DNA of 35,580 bases from Planctomycetota bacterium. GTDB taxonomy: Bacteria > Planctomycetota > UBA1135 > GCA-002748355. The notes under the pieces are model-generated. The model was not told the DNA's origin and did not search any database. It saw only the letters and a list, made by a program, of their open reading frames with translations. The stretch is from NCBI GenBank assembly GCA_024278315.1, contig JAJRTL010000285.1, forward strand, positions 1-35,580. Direction: 5' to 3'. Made by a program: the position numbers and the translations under genes. Below are positions 17,141 through 25,187 of the stretch, piece after piece; position 1 is the stretch's first letter, and every line of letters starts with the position of its first letter.

Positions 17141-19188
17141 TCCAACCCTTCGATCAGCGAACGAAACCCGTCTTCATCGAGGATCTCGAGCCCTAGTTTC
17201 CTGGCCTTGTCGAGTTTCGATCCCGCCTTGCTCCCGGCAACCACGGTCGTCACCCTCTTGCTGATTCCTGATGCCGTGGCCGCTCCCAAGCTCTCGACAC
17301 GTTCACGAGCTTGATCCCGGGACATGGTCTCGAGCCCCCCAGTAAACACGAAGATCTGACTCGCCAGCGGCAGCGCCTCTCCCGCCCGGATCTCCATCGA
17401 CCGAGGACGGACTCCCGCTTCCTCCAAGCGCGAGAGAAAGGTCCGATTGCTCGCCGATTCCAAGAAACGCACGACTTCACGGGCGACGACAGGACCGACA
17501 CCTTCGATCTCGATGAGCTGTTCTTCGTCCGCTTCTCGCAGCGCCTCGAAACTACCGAAGGCCTCGGCAAGGTCCCTCGCCACCTTCCGTCCGACATGCC
17601 GAATGCCCAATCCATACAAGAATCGCGGAAGCTCGGGCTCGCGCGCACGATCCAGCTCCCTCACGAGATTCTCGTAGCTCTTCTCACCCCAACGATCCAG
17701 GGCAAGGAGTTCCTCCCGATGGTCCTGCAGGAAGAAGATGTCATCGACCGTCTTGACCAACCCGGCATCGAAGAGCTGGTCGACGTACTTGCGTCCGAGC
17801 CTATCGATATCCAAAGCTTTCCTGGACGCGAGGTGCACGATGCGTCCCTGGATCTGCGCAGGACAATCGATGTTGGTACAGAAGAGGAATGCCCCCTCCT
17901 TTTCCAGGTCCTCATGGCATTCTGGGCAGGTCTCGGGGACGTCGAAGGGGCGACTGTCCCTGGGACGTTCGGAGATGAGCACGGAGATGACCTCGGGAAT
18001 GACATCACCCGCCCGCTCTACGATCACCGAATCCCCGATGCGGACATCACGCTCAGCAAGGAGGTCGAAGTTGTGCAGAGTGGCTCTCTGCACCGTGACA
18101 CCAGAGATCTCCACAGGGGCCAGGTGGGCCACCGGTGTCACGATACCCGTTCGCCCCACCTGGAGACCGATATCCAACACCTGGCTCGTCGCCCTTCGAG
18201 GCTTGAACTTGCAGGCCAGGGCCCAGCGTGGGGCCTTGGCGGTCCGCCCCAGACGATGCTGCAGGCCAAAGTCGTCAACCTTGGCGACCGTCCCGTCCAT
18301 CTCGTAGGGCAGTTCTTCTCGTCTTAGTTCCAGATCGGCATGGTAGGCCAACACCGCTTCGATCCCGGTCCCATGGGTGAACAGGGGCGAGATCGTGAAT
18401 CCAAGGCCTGCCACGCGTTCGGCCAGCTGGGAGTAGCTCCCCAGATCCTGCCATCCTTTGAGGTCCCCCACACCCCAGAAGAGAAACTGCATCCCGAGGC
18501 TCTCGAGCCCTTCGCTCTTCAAACGCTTGAGGCTCCCCGCGACGGCATTGCGAGCGTTGCGAAAGGGGATTTCGCCCTGTGCCTCCCTCTCTGCAGCCAA
18601 TTCCTCGAAGCGTTGTCGCGGAATCAGGACCTCACCACGGATCTCGACCAGCTCAGGCGCTTTCTGCGCGTCGAAGGATGGCAATACTCCCTGGACAGCG
18701 AGGAGGTTCTTGGTGATTTCCTCGCCCGTGCTGCCATCACCGCGCGTCAAACCGCGAACCAGCTTCCCTTTCTCGTAGAGCAGACTCGCGCTGACTCCGT
18801 CGTACTTGGGCTCCAACGAATACTCGAAGGGTTCCCGAGCTTCGGCCTCATCTCCGACATCCACAGCCAGATACCGGTGTGCCTTCTGGTCGAACTCCCG
18901 GATCTCCTCCTCGCTCGTGAGGGATTCCAGGCTCAACATCGGCACACGATGCGAAACCTGCGCAAAGGCCTTGGACCGACGGAGCGGAGCCCCCACCGCG
19001 ACCAAGGGATCCTCCCTCGGCGCCAGATCGGGATGCTCCTCGACGAGGGCACGGAGTTCGCGCACACGAGCGTCGTACTCCGAGTCCGCAATCTCGGGGC
19101 TCCCTTCGTTGTAGTAGAGATCGTTGTGGCGTCGGATCTCTGCTGCGAGCTCCTCGATCCGCTTTCCGACCTCTCTCTTCTCCGTCAT
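17137..19188 (-). CDS. ligA: NAD-dependent DNA ligase
   Basis: A 683-residue LigA, normal length for the family. It seals 3'-OH/5'-phosphate nicks in replication and repair using NAD+. The Ia domain opens the protein (HNDLYYNEGSPEIADSEYD, residues 21-39, contacts the nicotinamide ring). The adenylated lysine is Lys128 in KYDG, followed by RGLTRGDGSTGEEIT. The OB fold, then a four-cysteine zinc site near 410-435 (CPEC...CTNIDC), helix-hairpin-helix repeats (FGIRHVG-like and IEGVGPVVA) and a BRCT domain at about 600-683 (FVFTGGLETMSR) are all in order. Its stop overlaps the start of a tiny membrane peptide gene. Upstream, TAAGAT next to repeat copy C could be the -10. Confidence 0.98.
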   Translation of the reverse strand: MTEKREVGKRIEELAAEIRRHNDLYYNEGSPEIADSEYDARVRELRALVEEHPDLAPREDPLVAVGAPLRRSKAFAQVSHRVPMLSLESLTSEEEIREFDQKAHRYLAVDVGDEAEAREPFEYSLEPKYDGVSASLLYEKGKLVRGLTRGDGSTGEEITKNLLAVQGVLPSFDAQKAPELVEIRGEVLIPRQRFEELAAEREAQGEIPFRNARNAVAGSLKRLKSEGLESLGMQFLFWGVGDLKGWQDLGSYSQLAERVAGLGFTISPLFTHGTGIEAVLAYHADLELRREELPYEMDGTVAKVDDFGLQHRLGRTAKAPRWALACKFKPRRATSQVLDIGLQVGRTGIVTPVAHLAPVEISGVTVQRATLHNFDLLAERDVRIGDSVIVERAGDVIPEVISVLISERPRDSRPFDVPETCPECHEDLEKEGAFLFCTNIDCPAQIQGRIVHLASRKALDIDRLGRKYVDQLFDAGLVKTVDDIFFLQDHREELLALDRWGEKSYENLVRELDRAREPELPRFLYGLGIRHVGRKVARDLAEAFGSFEALREADEEQLIEIEGVGPVVAREVVRFLESASNRTFLSRLEEAGVRPRSMEIRAGEALPLASQIFVFTGGLETMSRDQARERVESLGAATASGISKRVTTVVAGSKAGSKLDKARKLGLEILDEDGFRSLIEGLE

Positions 19189-19200
19189 GCCGCGGATCTT

Positions 19201-19424
19201 AGCCCGAACGATTCAGGACCTCGATGCATCTGACGGGGATCTTTCGGTCCAGGACCGCAAACCTGGCGGTTGGCTCGGCATTGCTTCGATTCGACGACCC
19301 TCCTGGGTCGACTTCATCTCGCGCAGCCGTCCTGAACTCGAAATCTTCTCGTCAGATCGCAAATATGCAACGGGCTTCGCCAGTTGCCCATCTGCTCGCA
19401 ACGATCTCCTGAATCATCCGGGCC
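19201..19424. repeat. Dispersed GCCCG-ACGATTC element, copy C (full length)
   Basis: About 224 bp, bounded by AGCCCGAACGATTCAGGA and CTCCTGAATCATCCGGGCC. Internal inverted repeats include GGTCC-a-GGACC, AAACC-tggc-GGTT, CGACCC-tcct-GGGTCG, a long-range 8-bp pairing (ATCTGACG at 19228-19235 with CGTCAGAT at 19350-19357) and GCAAC-g-GGC-ttc-GCC-a-GTTGC near the right end. It lies 12 bp upstream of the ligA start and is followed with no gap by copy D. Frames are open by chance but are not conserved between copies. Confidence 0.88.
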
Positions 19425-19555
19425 AGCCCGAACGATTCAGGACCTCGATGCATCTGACGGGGATCTTTCGGTCCAGGACCGCAAACCTGGCGGTTGGCAT
19501 CCCAGGTGATGTGCTCCAGGTTCGATCGCACAACCGGGCTCTCCTGGAACCCGGT
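19425..19555. repeat. Dispersed GCCCG-ACGATTC element, copy D (left part only)
   Basis: The first 74 bases (19425-19498) are identical to the first 74 of copy C (19201-19274), a direct tandem arrangement. After that the sequence departs completely, and no recognisable right end is present. It closes with a 6-bp stem ACCGGG/CCCGGT (19533-19538 with 19550-19555), just past the stop of the DUF669-like gene, which could help end that transcript. The perfect identity suggests a recent duplication or gene-conversion event. Confidence 0.8.
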
Positions 19556-19567
19556 CATCCGCACGCA

Positions 19568-20080
19568 TCAATCCTCACTCTCGCCCGAATCAGCCGACCC
19601 TGGACCGGGAGACGGGTGTTCTCCGCCTGAGGCATCCTTCTCCTCGGGATCGCAGGGGCGGATACCCTCGTACGGGACTTTCATCCGGAGTGAAGTCCGC
19701 CCTGTATCGGGATGCTGGTAGCTCTCCTCCACCACGGTCACCCAAGCCCGGCGTCCCAGGAAGTCTGCGGCGTAGAAGCGGACCGATCCCGTGTGGGGAA
19801 GCCCCAAGGCCGCCAGGACCTGGCGCGTCCTGGTCTCGGCCTTGGGCGAGAAGACCAAACCATCCCACGCGGCCATGCGACCTGTCTCGTTCCCCTGATC
19901 CACGACGAATTTTAGCCCCCAACGTGGGTATCCAGTCCGCGTCACCCCATAGCGCGCCTCGGCCACGCGGCACAAGTAGGTACCCGGAGCCACCCTCATG
20001 AACTCCGGTGGTACGGGATCATGACCAAACTCCGCTTCGGTATAGGGCTCATCTGATTGCGTCTTCTCATATTCCTGCAT
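19568..20080 (-). CDS. DUF669-like protein, unknown function
   Basis: A 170-residue soluble protein. The core (about 28-140) has the order seen in DUF669-type phage-associated proteins: an early APGTYLCRVAEA strand, GYPRWGLKFVV, a GRMAAWDGLVFSPKA turn, RQVLAALGL and a closing VTVVEESYQHP. In phages that family sits with recombination and single-strand DNA genes. The C-terminal 25 residues are acidic and Ser/Gly/Pro-rich, a style also seen in single-strand-binding proteins, but I see no OB-fold proof. ATG 20080 is used because GAGGAGAG precedes it; the longer frame to 20116 lacks that. No other phage gene is near. Confidence 0.6.
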   Translation of the reverse strand: MQEYEKTQSDEPYTEAEFGHDPVPPEFMRVAPGTYLCRVAEARYGVTRTGYPRWGLKFVVDQGNETGRMAAWDGLVFSPKAETRTRQVLAALGLPHTGSVRFYAADFLGRRAWVTVVEESYQHPDTGRTSLRMKVPYEGIRPCDPEEKDASGGEHPSPGPGSADSGESED

Positions 20081-20149
20081 GCTCTCTCTCCTCACATCTG
20101 TTGGCAGCCCTTCCATCGCCTGTGAAGAGCGTGTGTTTCGACAGATATG

Positions 20150-20188
20150 AGAAAAGGCCCCACCTGGCTTGCCAGTGGGGCCTTTTCT
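20150..20188 (-). terminator. Strong hairpin terminator, probably bidirectional
   Basis: Arms 20150-20163 and 20175-20188 are exact complements (AGAAAAGGCCCCAC and its reverse), and the loop itself pairs TGGC with GCCA, giving about 18 bp with one bulged base. The A/T-rich outer ends give TTTTCT after the stem on both strands. It lies 55 bp beyond the stop of the minus-strand gene at 20243-21886, whose transcript it should end, and 70 bp upstream of the DUF669-like gene. Confidence 0.8.
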
Positions 20189-20242
20189 ACCTGGCTCCCA
20201 GAGACCTTGCCTCAGGGGAGCCCATTTGCAGGAGTCGAGCTC

Positions 20243-21886
20243 CTACCTGCGGCGGCGCCGCTTCTTCTTCTTCTTCTTCTTTTTCTTCTTCTTGCCGTCG
20301 TCCTTTTTGTCGCCCTCCTTGTCTCCGTGCTGGCCACCCTGCTGCTGCACAGGCTGGAAGGGAGGGTTCCACAGGGACTTGGACGGATCTTCGTAGACCT
20401 CTCGGTAATTCTGAAGGACCCACTGCTTCCAATCCTGCTCGAACTTGTCGATGACCTTCTGGTACGTCGAATCGAGGAGGCGATCCTTCTTGCCCTTGAG
20501 TGCCTTGTCCAGGGCAGCCTTCTCCGCGCTGTCCCCGAAAACCTTGACCATGGCGATGCGCATCGAACTCACACGGTTGCCCAGGGCGATGAGCTCCTGC
20601 CACTTTTCGGTCTGGCCTCGAATCAGGTAGTCGACCACGGACCAGGACATGGCCAAATCCACGTCGTTGAGCTTCCGCAACTGGGTGCGGCTAAGCTGGA
20701 ACATGCTCTTGGCCTTCACATCACCCGAATAGTTGTCCGCCGCCACCTCATAGGCGATTGCGACGATATCCCCGTCCTTGCCCTTGTCGACATCACCAAC
20801 GTTGGAGTATTTCGCCTCGGTCGTCCTGAAGAACCGGTTACGGCCCGTGGCATCGATCGCGGACCACATGCCGATGCCTTCCAGAAGCCAAGCCGTCATC
20901 GAACCACGACCTCGCGAACCCGCCTCGGACTTGCCGGTCTTGATGTTGACCTCACGCCCCACGCGGAAGGTCAAGCACTGGAGCCAATGGTGCCCCATGC
21001 CGTTGGCGATGACCGATGTGCGATCGCCCGCCTTGATGATATGGAAGGGAGCGCGCTGTACGAAACTGAAACCACCCGTGTTGGTCTTGCTCAAGAAATA
21101 GCGTGCCGACTGACGGTTGATGGACTCCGGGTATTCCTTCTGCAGGAAGAGGACCATGCCCTCGTAGTCTTCCGAGTCGACGATGTAGTAGATGTTCCGA
21201 CCCCCGAAATTCTTGAAGACATCACTCTCGAGCTTACCGAAAGTAAGCCAGTTGAGCCGTCGGTAACAGTACTCCCCGATCTGCGCGTACTGCTCCAGAT
21301 GATCACGCGACATCTTCCCGAGGATGAGCAGGTGATCCGTCATCCCGACCGCGTATTCCGAATCATCGCAACCCAGCTCGTCGACATACCTGGCCTTGAG
21401 CTGCTCTGCTTCGTCCTCGTAGTTCTTCAGTGCCGAGTCGACCCTGCCGCGGTTGCCCTCTTCGTCGGGCAAGACAAGAGCTCCAGTCGAGGTCTTCTCC
21501 TCGGTGAAACTTCCATCCCCGACGCCAGAATCACCTCCCTCCGCCCCACCAGCGGCCTTGACCTTCTCGGCCTCCTCCGGCGTATACCATTTGTCGCCCA
21601 CCTTGACGTTGCCGAGCCCGCGGTTGGCCTCGCTATTCTGTGGTTCCAGCTTCAGCGCGGCGCGCCAGCACTTCTTGGCCTTGTGGGGGACCTTCTTGGA
21701 CACCGCCCAGTCCGCCAACTCCAGCAGCTCGTCGACGTCGCTGCGGTCGACTTTCTTCCAGCGCTTGTCGAACTGTTTCTCGTACTTGCTCTGGAGCTCG
21801 ATAACGATGGCGCTGTCCACGTCAGCCGTCGCCGGAGCGATCGGCATTCCGAGACACGCGAGATAGAGAAGCGTAGGCAGTGGCAT
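20243..21886 (-). CDS. Exported peptidase-MA-like protein with degenerate zinc site and Lys/Arg tail
   Basis: A 547-residue exported protein. Residues 1-21 are a signal peptide (ATG 21886 follows AAGGAAGG). Residues about 50-105 look like a TPR unit ending in VGDKWYTPEEAEKV. A charged linker follows, and residues about 180-420 follow the layout of peptidase-MA-like gluzincins: VIANGMGHHWLQCL (292-305) sits where HExxH is expected and AWLLEGIGMW (332-341) is the third-ligand motif. The first His and the Glu of HExxH are replaced by Asn295 and Gly296, so catalysis is unlikely. The C-terminus is a run of 11 Lys and 5 Arg coded by a TTC-rich strand at 20243-20300. Function unknown; a binding role for the dead domain and charge-based anchoring by the tail are inferences. 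Confidence 0.75.
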   Translation of the reverse strand: MPLPTLLYLACLGMPIAPATADVDSAIVIELQSKYEKQFDKRWKKVDRSDVDELLELADWAVSKKVPHKAKKCWRAALKLEPQNSEANRGLGNVKVGDKWYTPEEAEKVKAAGGAEGGDSGVGDGSFTEEKTSTGALVLPDEEGNRGRVDSALKNYEDEAEQLKARYVDELGCDDSEYAVGMTDHLLILGKMSRDHLEQYAQIGEYCYRRLNWLTFGKLESDVFKNFGGRNIYYIVDSEDYEGMVLFLQKEYPESINRQSARYFLSKTNTGGFSFVQRAPFHIIKAGDRTSVIANGMGHHWLQCLTFRVGREVNIKTGKSEAGSRGRGSMTAWLLEGIGMWSAIDATGRNRFFRTTEAKYSNVGDVDKGKDGDIVAIAYEVAADNYSGDVKAKSMFQLSRTQLRKLNDVDLAMSWSVVDYLIRGQTEKWQELIALGNRVSSMRIAMVKVFGDSAEKAALDKALKGKKDRLLDSTYQKVIDKFEQDWKQWVLQNYREVYEDPSKSLWNPPFQPVQQQGGQHGDKEGDKKDDGKKKKKKKKKKKRRRRR

Positions 21887-22306
21887 TGGCCTTCCTTTCC
21901 TGTTGAGGGGATTCCTGGGGTCGCCGCACGATTCTGCGGCCAGTCCTGCGCACGACCAGGCGGGTTCTGGTGCTGCGGGCTCTGAGGGTCGGGGACCCGG
22001 TTCGATCCATATAGTATGTCAGAAGGACCAAGGGCACGCATCGCGCCAGATGTGGAAGATTCACCCCCTTGTTCCCCACACTCACCACAGAGCAAAAGCC
22101 CGGTGATTTCCTGCAACACGCTGTTGTTCCCGCGCAACGAAGTCAGCCCGATGGTGGCCCCACGACCGCGCAAAGGATCCTCGGAATCGCCATAACCATC
22201 TTGTGGCCATAGTCTTGCGATATCGACAGGCCACTTGGCACGCGGGCTGCTTTGGTTCGGCAGACGACGAGACCGAAGCGATCCCCGAGAGCAGGAAGTG
22301 AGAATC
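21887..22306. other. 420-bp divergent intergenic region
   Basis: Separates the peptidase-like gene (-) from the 152-residue protein gene (+). I see GTGGCC/GGCCAC arms about 20 bases apart near 22204-22235, enclosing GATATC, and an A/T-rich CATATAGTATGTC patch near 22006-22020 that could hold a minus-strand -10. No repeat, RNA gene or further coding region is recognised. Confidence 0.35.
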
Positions 22307-22765
22307 ATGAACGACAACAACACCCCCGCCAACCAAGACGGAAACGGCAAGAGCCTGAGCTCAACGGAATACCGGCACCGCCTCCTCAACAAGCTCGGAT
22401 GCCTGATATCCGTGCTGGAAGTCGCCATCGGCAAGATAGGCAACTCCATGGATGAGGACGGAGCCAACCAAGACCGCCTCTTCCGCATCAAGTCCAACCT
22501 CGAGAACACCCTGGCCATTTGTCGACGAGCAAAAGCCACTCTCGAGAAGCGGATTGCGGAAGACGGTGGAAAGCAACCCACTGCACCCTCCACACCCAAG
22601 CCTGGCGGCAGCATCGACAAGGCCAACATGACCTTCCGAAGCTACGTCGAACTCTCCTCGATCGACGAGTTCCGCAAGTTCAAGAGCCTGGAAGCCATCT
22701 CCCAGGACGAAATCAAGGAAGTCGACATGGACGACCTCGCTGACAAGTTCTTCGGGAACGACTAG
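22307..22765 (+). CDS. 152-residue soluble protein, unknown function
   Basis: Not recognised. ATG 22307 follows AGGAAGTGAG; the frame upstream of it is open but lacks coding character. The N-terminal 22 residues are polar and Asn/Ser-rich. Residues about 24-88 form a predicted helical bundle (YRHRLLNKLGCLISVLEVAI, LFRIKSNLENTLAICRRA), then comes a Pro/Thr/Lys linker and an acidic C-terminus (DEIKEVDMDDLADKFFGND). There is no signal peptide or membrane segment. A helical N-domain with a short linear-motif tail would suit a small adaptor, but that is conjecture. A strong terminator follows directly. Confidence 0.7.
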   Translation: MNDNNTPANQDGNGKSLSSTEYRHRLLNKLGCLISVLEVAIGKIGNSMDEDGANQDRLFRIKSNLENTLAICRRAKATLEKRIAEDGGKQPTAPSTPKPGGSIDKANMTFRSYVELSSIDEFRKFKSLEAISQDEIKEVDMDDLADKFFGND

Positions 22766-22816
22766 AAACCAGCTCCGGATCCCAGAGGATCCTCCCCACT
22801 CTCCTTCCCCCATTGG

Positions 22817-22850
22817 GCCCTGCTCCCCTCGGCAGGGCTCTCTTTTTTTC
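22817..22850 (+). terminator. Intrinsic terminator after the 152-residue protein gene
   Basis: GCCCTGC (22817-22823) pairs with GCAGGGC (22832-22838) over an 8-base loop, and a run of seven T follows within six bases. It lies 52 bp past the stop of the plus-strand gene and just ahead of the end of the convergent dehydrogenase gene. Confidence 0.85.
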
Positions 22851-22869
22851 TCGCCACCGAAGGCCAGGC

Positions 22870-24495
22870 CTACCCCATGAACGGGTAGTGATAATCGGTC
22901 GGCGGTACGAAGGTCTCCTTGATGGTCCGGGTCGACACCCATCGCAGGAGGTTCATCTTGCTGCCGGCCTTGTCGTTGGTGCCGGAGGCACGACTGCCAC
23001 CAAAAGGCTGCTGACCGACGACGGCACCCGTGGGCTTGTCGTTGATGTAGAAGTTGCCTGCAGTGTTTCGCAGGGCGTTGGCGATCTGGATGATGGCTTG
23101 GCGGTCCTGTGAGAAGACACCCCCGGTGAGCGCATAGGCCGAAGCGATATCGCAGGCTTCGAGAGTCTCTTCGAGCTTGGCGTCCTCGTAGACGAAGATC
23201 GTCAGGACAGGACCGAAGATCTCTTCGACCATCGTCTTGGTGTCTGGACGCTTGGCGAGAATCACGGTCGGCTCGACGAAGTATCCTGTCGATGCATCAC
23301 AACCACCCCCGATGAGGATCTCCGAATCCGGACAGGCCTTCGCATGATCGATGTATCCCTTGATCGTATCGAAGGCGTTCTGGTCGATGACCGCGTTGAT
23401 GAAGTTGCCAAAGTCTGTCGGTGCCCCCATGCGCAACTCGCCGATCATGCCCAGCAGCTGATCTTTGACTTGTGGCCAGAGGGATGCGGGGATGTAGGCG
23501 CGACTCGCAGCCGAACACTTCTGTCCTTGGTATTCGAAGGAACCACGCACGAGCCCTGTCACCAAGGCCGGCACATGGGCGCTTGCGTGCGCAAAGACGA
23601 AGTCCTTTCCTCCAGTCTCGCCCACGATCCGCGGGTAGGAACGGTATCGGGAGATGTTCTCACCGATACTCTTCCACATCCCCTGGAAGACAGCAGTCGA
23701 GCCCGTGAAGTGCACGCCGGCAAAATCAGGATGCTGGATGACCGGATCCCCGACGGCGCCTCCCGAACCGGGGAGGAAGTTGATGACGCCCTTGGGGACC
23801 CCCGCCTCCACGAGAAGCTTCATGAGGTAGTAGGCGGAGTAGACGGCAGAGGATGCGGGCTTCCAGATCGACGTGTTCCCCATGAGCGCGGGAGCCGTGG
23901 GCAGGTTGCCGGCGATGGAGGTGAAGTTGAAAGGCGTGACCGAGAAGACGAACCCCTCGAGCGGGCGCTGCTCCAATCGGTTCCAACAACCCGGCGAACT
24001 CAAGGGTTGCTCCTCGTAGATCTCCTGCATGTACTGGGCGTTGAATCGCCAGAAGTCGATCAGCTCGCAGGCCGAGTCGATCTCCGCCTGGAAGGCGTTC
24101 TTGCTCTGCCCGAGCACGGTGGCTCCATTGATGACCTGACGCCACGGGCCCGCCAACAACTCTGCGGCCTTCAGGAAGATGGCCGCGCGATGCTCCCAGG
24201 GAGTCTCGGCCCACTCTTTGGCCGCAGCACTGCAGGCGTCGGCAGCAGCAGCCACCTCTTCGACACCGGCCTTGTGGTAGGTAGCGAGGACATGCCCATG
24301 ATCATGGGGACAGACATTGGTGGCAGTGTTCCCGGTCCGCACTTCTTCTCCAGCGATGATGATCGGTATCTCGATCTGCTCGGAGCCCATTTTCTCCAGC
24401 GAAGCCGCCAAGTTGGTTCGTTCTGGACTGCCGGGGGCGTAGCCCTGGATGGGTTCGTTGACGGCGACGGGAACGTTCGACTTGGAGTTGGACAT
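22870..24495 (-). CDS. pruA: 1-pyrroline-5-carboxylate dehydrogenase
   Basis: A 541-residue aldehyde dehydrogenase of the P5CDH (ALDH4A1-like) branch, which oxidises glutamate-gamma-semialdehyde to glutamate with NAD+ in proline and arginine breakdown. It is a stand-alone enzyme, not a PutA fusion. Visible features: SVTPFNFTSIAGNLPTAPAL (185-204) and SIWKPAS with Lys212 for the cofactor; FTGSTAVFQGMW; general base Glu293 in VGETGGKDFVFA; nucleophile Cys327 in EYQGQKCSAASRAYIP; FGPVLTIFVY and the C-terminal PFGGSRASGTNDKAGS block of this branch. ATG 24495 is chosen; the longer frame to 24846 is not enzyme-like. No proline dehydrogenase gene is in the window. Confidence 0.95.
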   Translation of the reverse strand: MSNSKSNVPVAVNEPIQGYAPGSPERTNLAASLEKMGSEQIEIPIIIAGEEVRTGNTATNVCPHDHGHVLATYHKAGVEEVAAAADACSAAAKEWAETPWEHRAAIFLKAAELLAGPWRQVINGATVLGQSKNAFQAEIDSACELIDFWRFNAQYMQEIYEEQPLSSPGCWNRLEQRPLEGFVFSVTPFNFTSIAGNLPTAPALMGNTSIWKPASSAVYSAYYLMKLLVEAGVPKGVINFLPGSGGAVGDPVIQHPDFAGVHFTGSTAVFQGMWKSIGENISRYRSYPRIVGETGGKDFVFAHASAHVPALVTGLVRGSFEYQGQKCSAASRAYIPASLWPQVKDQLLGMIGELRMGAPTDFGNFINAVIDQNAFDTIKGYIDHAKACPDSEILIGGGCDASTGYFVEPTVILAKRPDTKTMVEEIFGPVLTIFVYEDAKLEETLEACDIASAYALTGGVFSQDRQAIIQIANALRNTAGNFYINDKPTGAVVGQQPFGGSRASGTNDKAGSKMNLLRWVSTRTIKETFVPPTDYHYPFMG

Positions 24496-24674
24496 GGCTC
24501 TCTCACATGGACCCGGTTCGGGCCCTCTGGATCGGGGACAGGAACGGGGCATTCTTGCCTCCGGCCTCCAAATTGACACCCAGAGGGGTGAAAAAAACTG
24601 TGTTCCGAATAGGCCCCTGGGGTACGGCGGCGAGCGCTCATCACGTACTACGATCTCGTGCCCAGGACCTCTGC

Positions 24675-25175
24675 CTACTCGTGTCTCAGAGCCTCGACCG
24701 GATCCATCTGCGCGGCTCGCCACGCCGGGTACAGTCCCGCCAGGATCCCGACGCCAGCCGAGATGCAGAAGGCCAGGATCGCGAAGCTTGGCTGGAGGAT
24801 CGTGACCTGTTTCGTGTAATGGGTCACGAGGGCTGGCACGGCCCATCCGCCTGCGATCCCCATCACGCCACCGAAGCAGGAGAGCACGACCGTCTCCACG
24901 AGGAACTGCGAGACGATGTGATGACGCTTGGCCCCCAGGGCTCGCCGAATCCCGATCTCACGCGTGCGCTCGGTAACGGTTGCCAGCATGACATTCATGA
25001 TCCCGATGCCGCCAACGATGAGGGAGATCCCTGCAATCAGGGCCAGGATGATGCTCCACTGGTCAGCGGTGCGCTGGACCTGACGCAACAGCTCCAGGGG
25101 CACCTCGATCTTGAAATCGGGTTCATCGTGCAATCGCGTCATCAGGGCACGCAGAGCGGCGGCCGTGGGGATCAC
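24675..25175 (-). CDS. ABC permease, C-terminal part beyond an in-frame stop (MacB/FtsX-like)
   Basis: In the same frame as the preceding fragment, separated from it by TAA (25188-25190) plus four codons. From a possible GTG at 25175 it gives 166 residues with the three C-terminal helices of a MacB-type permease: WSIILALIAGISLIVGGIGIMNVML, then the family hallmark TERTREIGIRRALGAKRHHI (coupling helix), LVETVVLSCFGGVMGIAGG, and FAILAFCISAGVGILAGLYPAWRAAQMDPVEALRHE to the end. A weak AAGAGA/GAGG precedes the GTG, so re-initiation to form a split permease is conceivable. Without the stop the two parts form one normal-length permease of about 422 residues. Confidence 0.75.
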   Translation of the reverse strand: MIPTAAALRALMTRLHDEPDFKIEVPLELLRQVQRTADQWSIILALIAGISLIVGGIGIMNVMLATVTERTREIGIRRALGAKRHHIVSQFLVETVVLSCFGGVMGIAGGWAVPALVTHYTKQVTILQPSFAILAFCISAGVGILAGLYPAWRAAQMDPVEALRHE

Positions 25176-25187
25176 ATCCTCGGTCTC

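Noticed and set aside
19124-19630. Open frame across repeat copies C and D, coding a protein with repeated peptide segments
   Set aside because: The frame is not kept in copy E (one-base length difference), and it starts inside ligA; the similarity is at nucleotide level only.
20243-20300. TTC-rich strand as a microsatellite only
   Set aside because: It is in frame with the preceding gene and gives a continuous Lys/Arg tail ending at a proper stop, so it is treated as coding, though slippage may have lengthened it.
20147-21985. 612-codon open frame antisense to the peptidase-like gene
   Set aside because: A high-GC shadow frame: the opposite strand has a signal peptide, ribosome site, terminator and domain motifs, while this frame has none.
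24496-24846. N-terminal extension of the P5C dehydrogenase
   Set aside because: Overlaps the permease fragment and encodes residues unlike any dehydrogenase.
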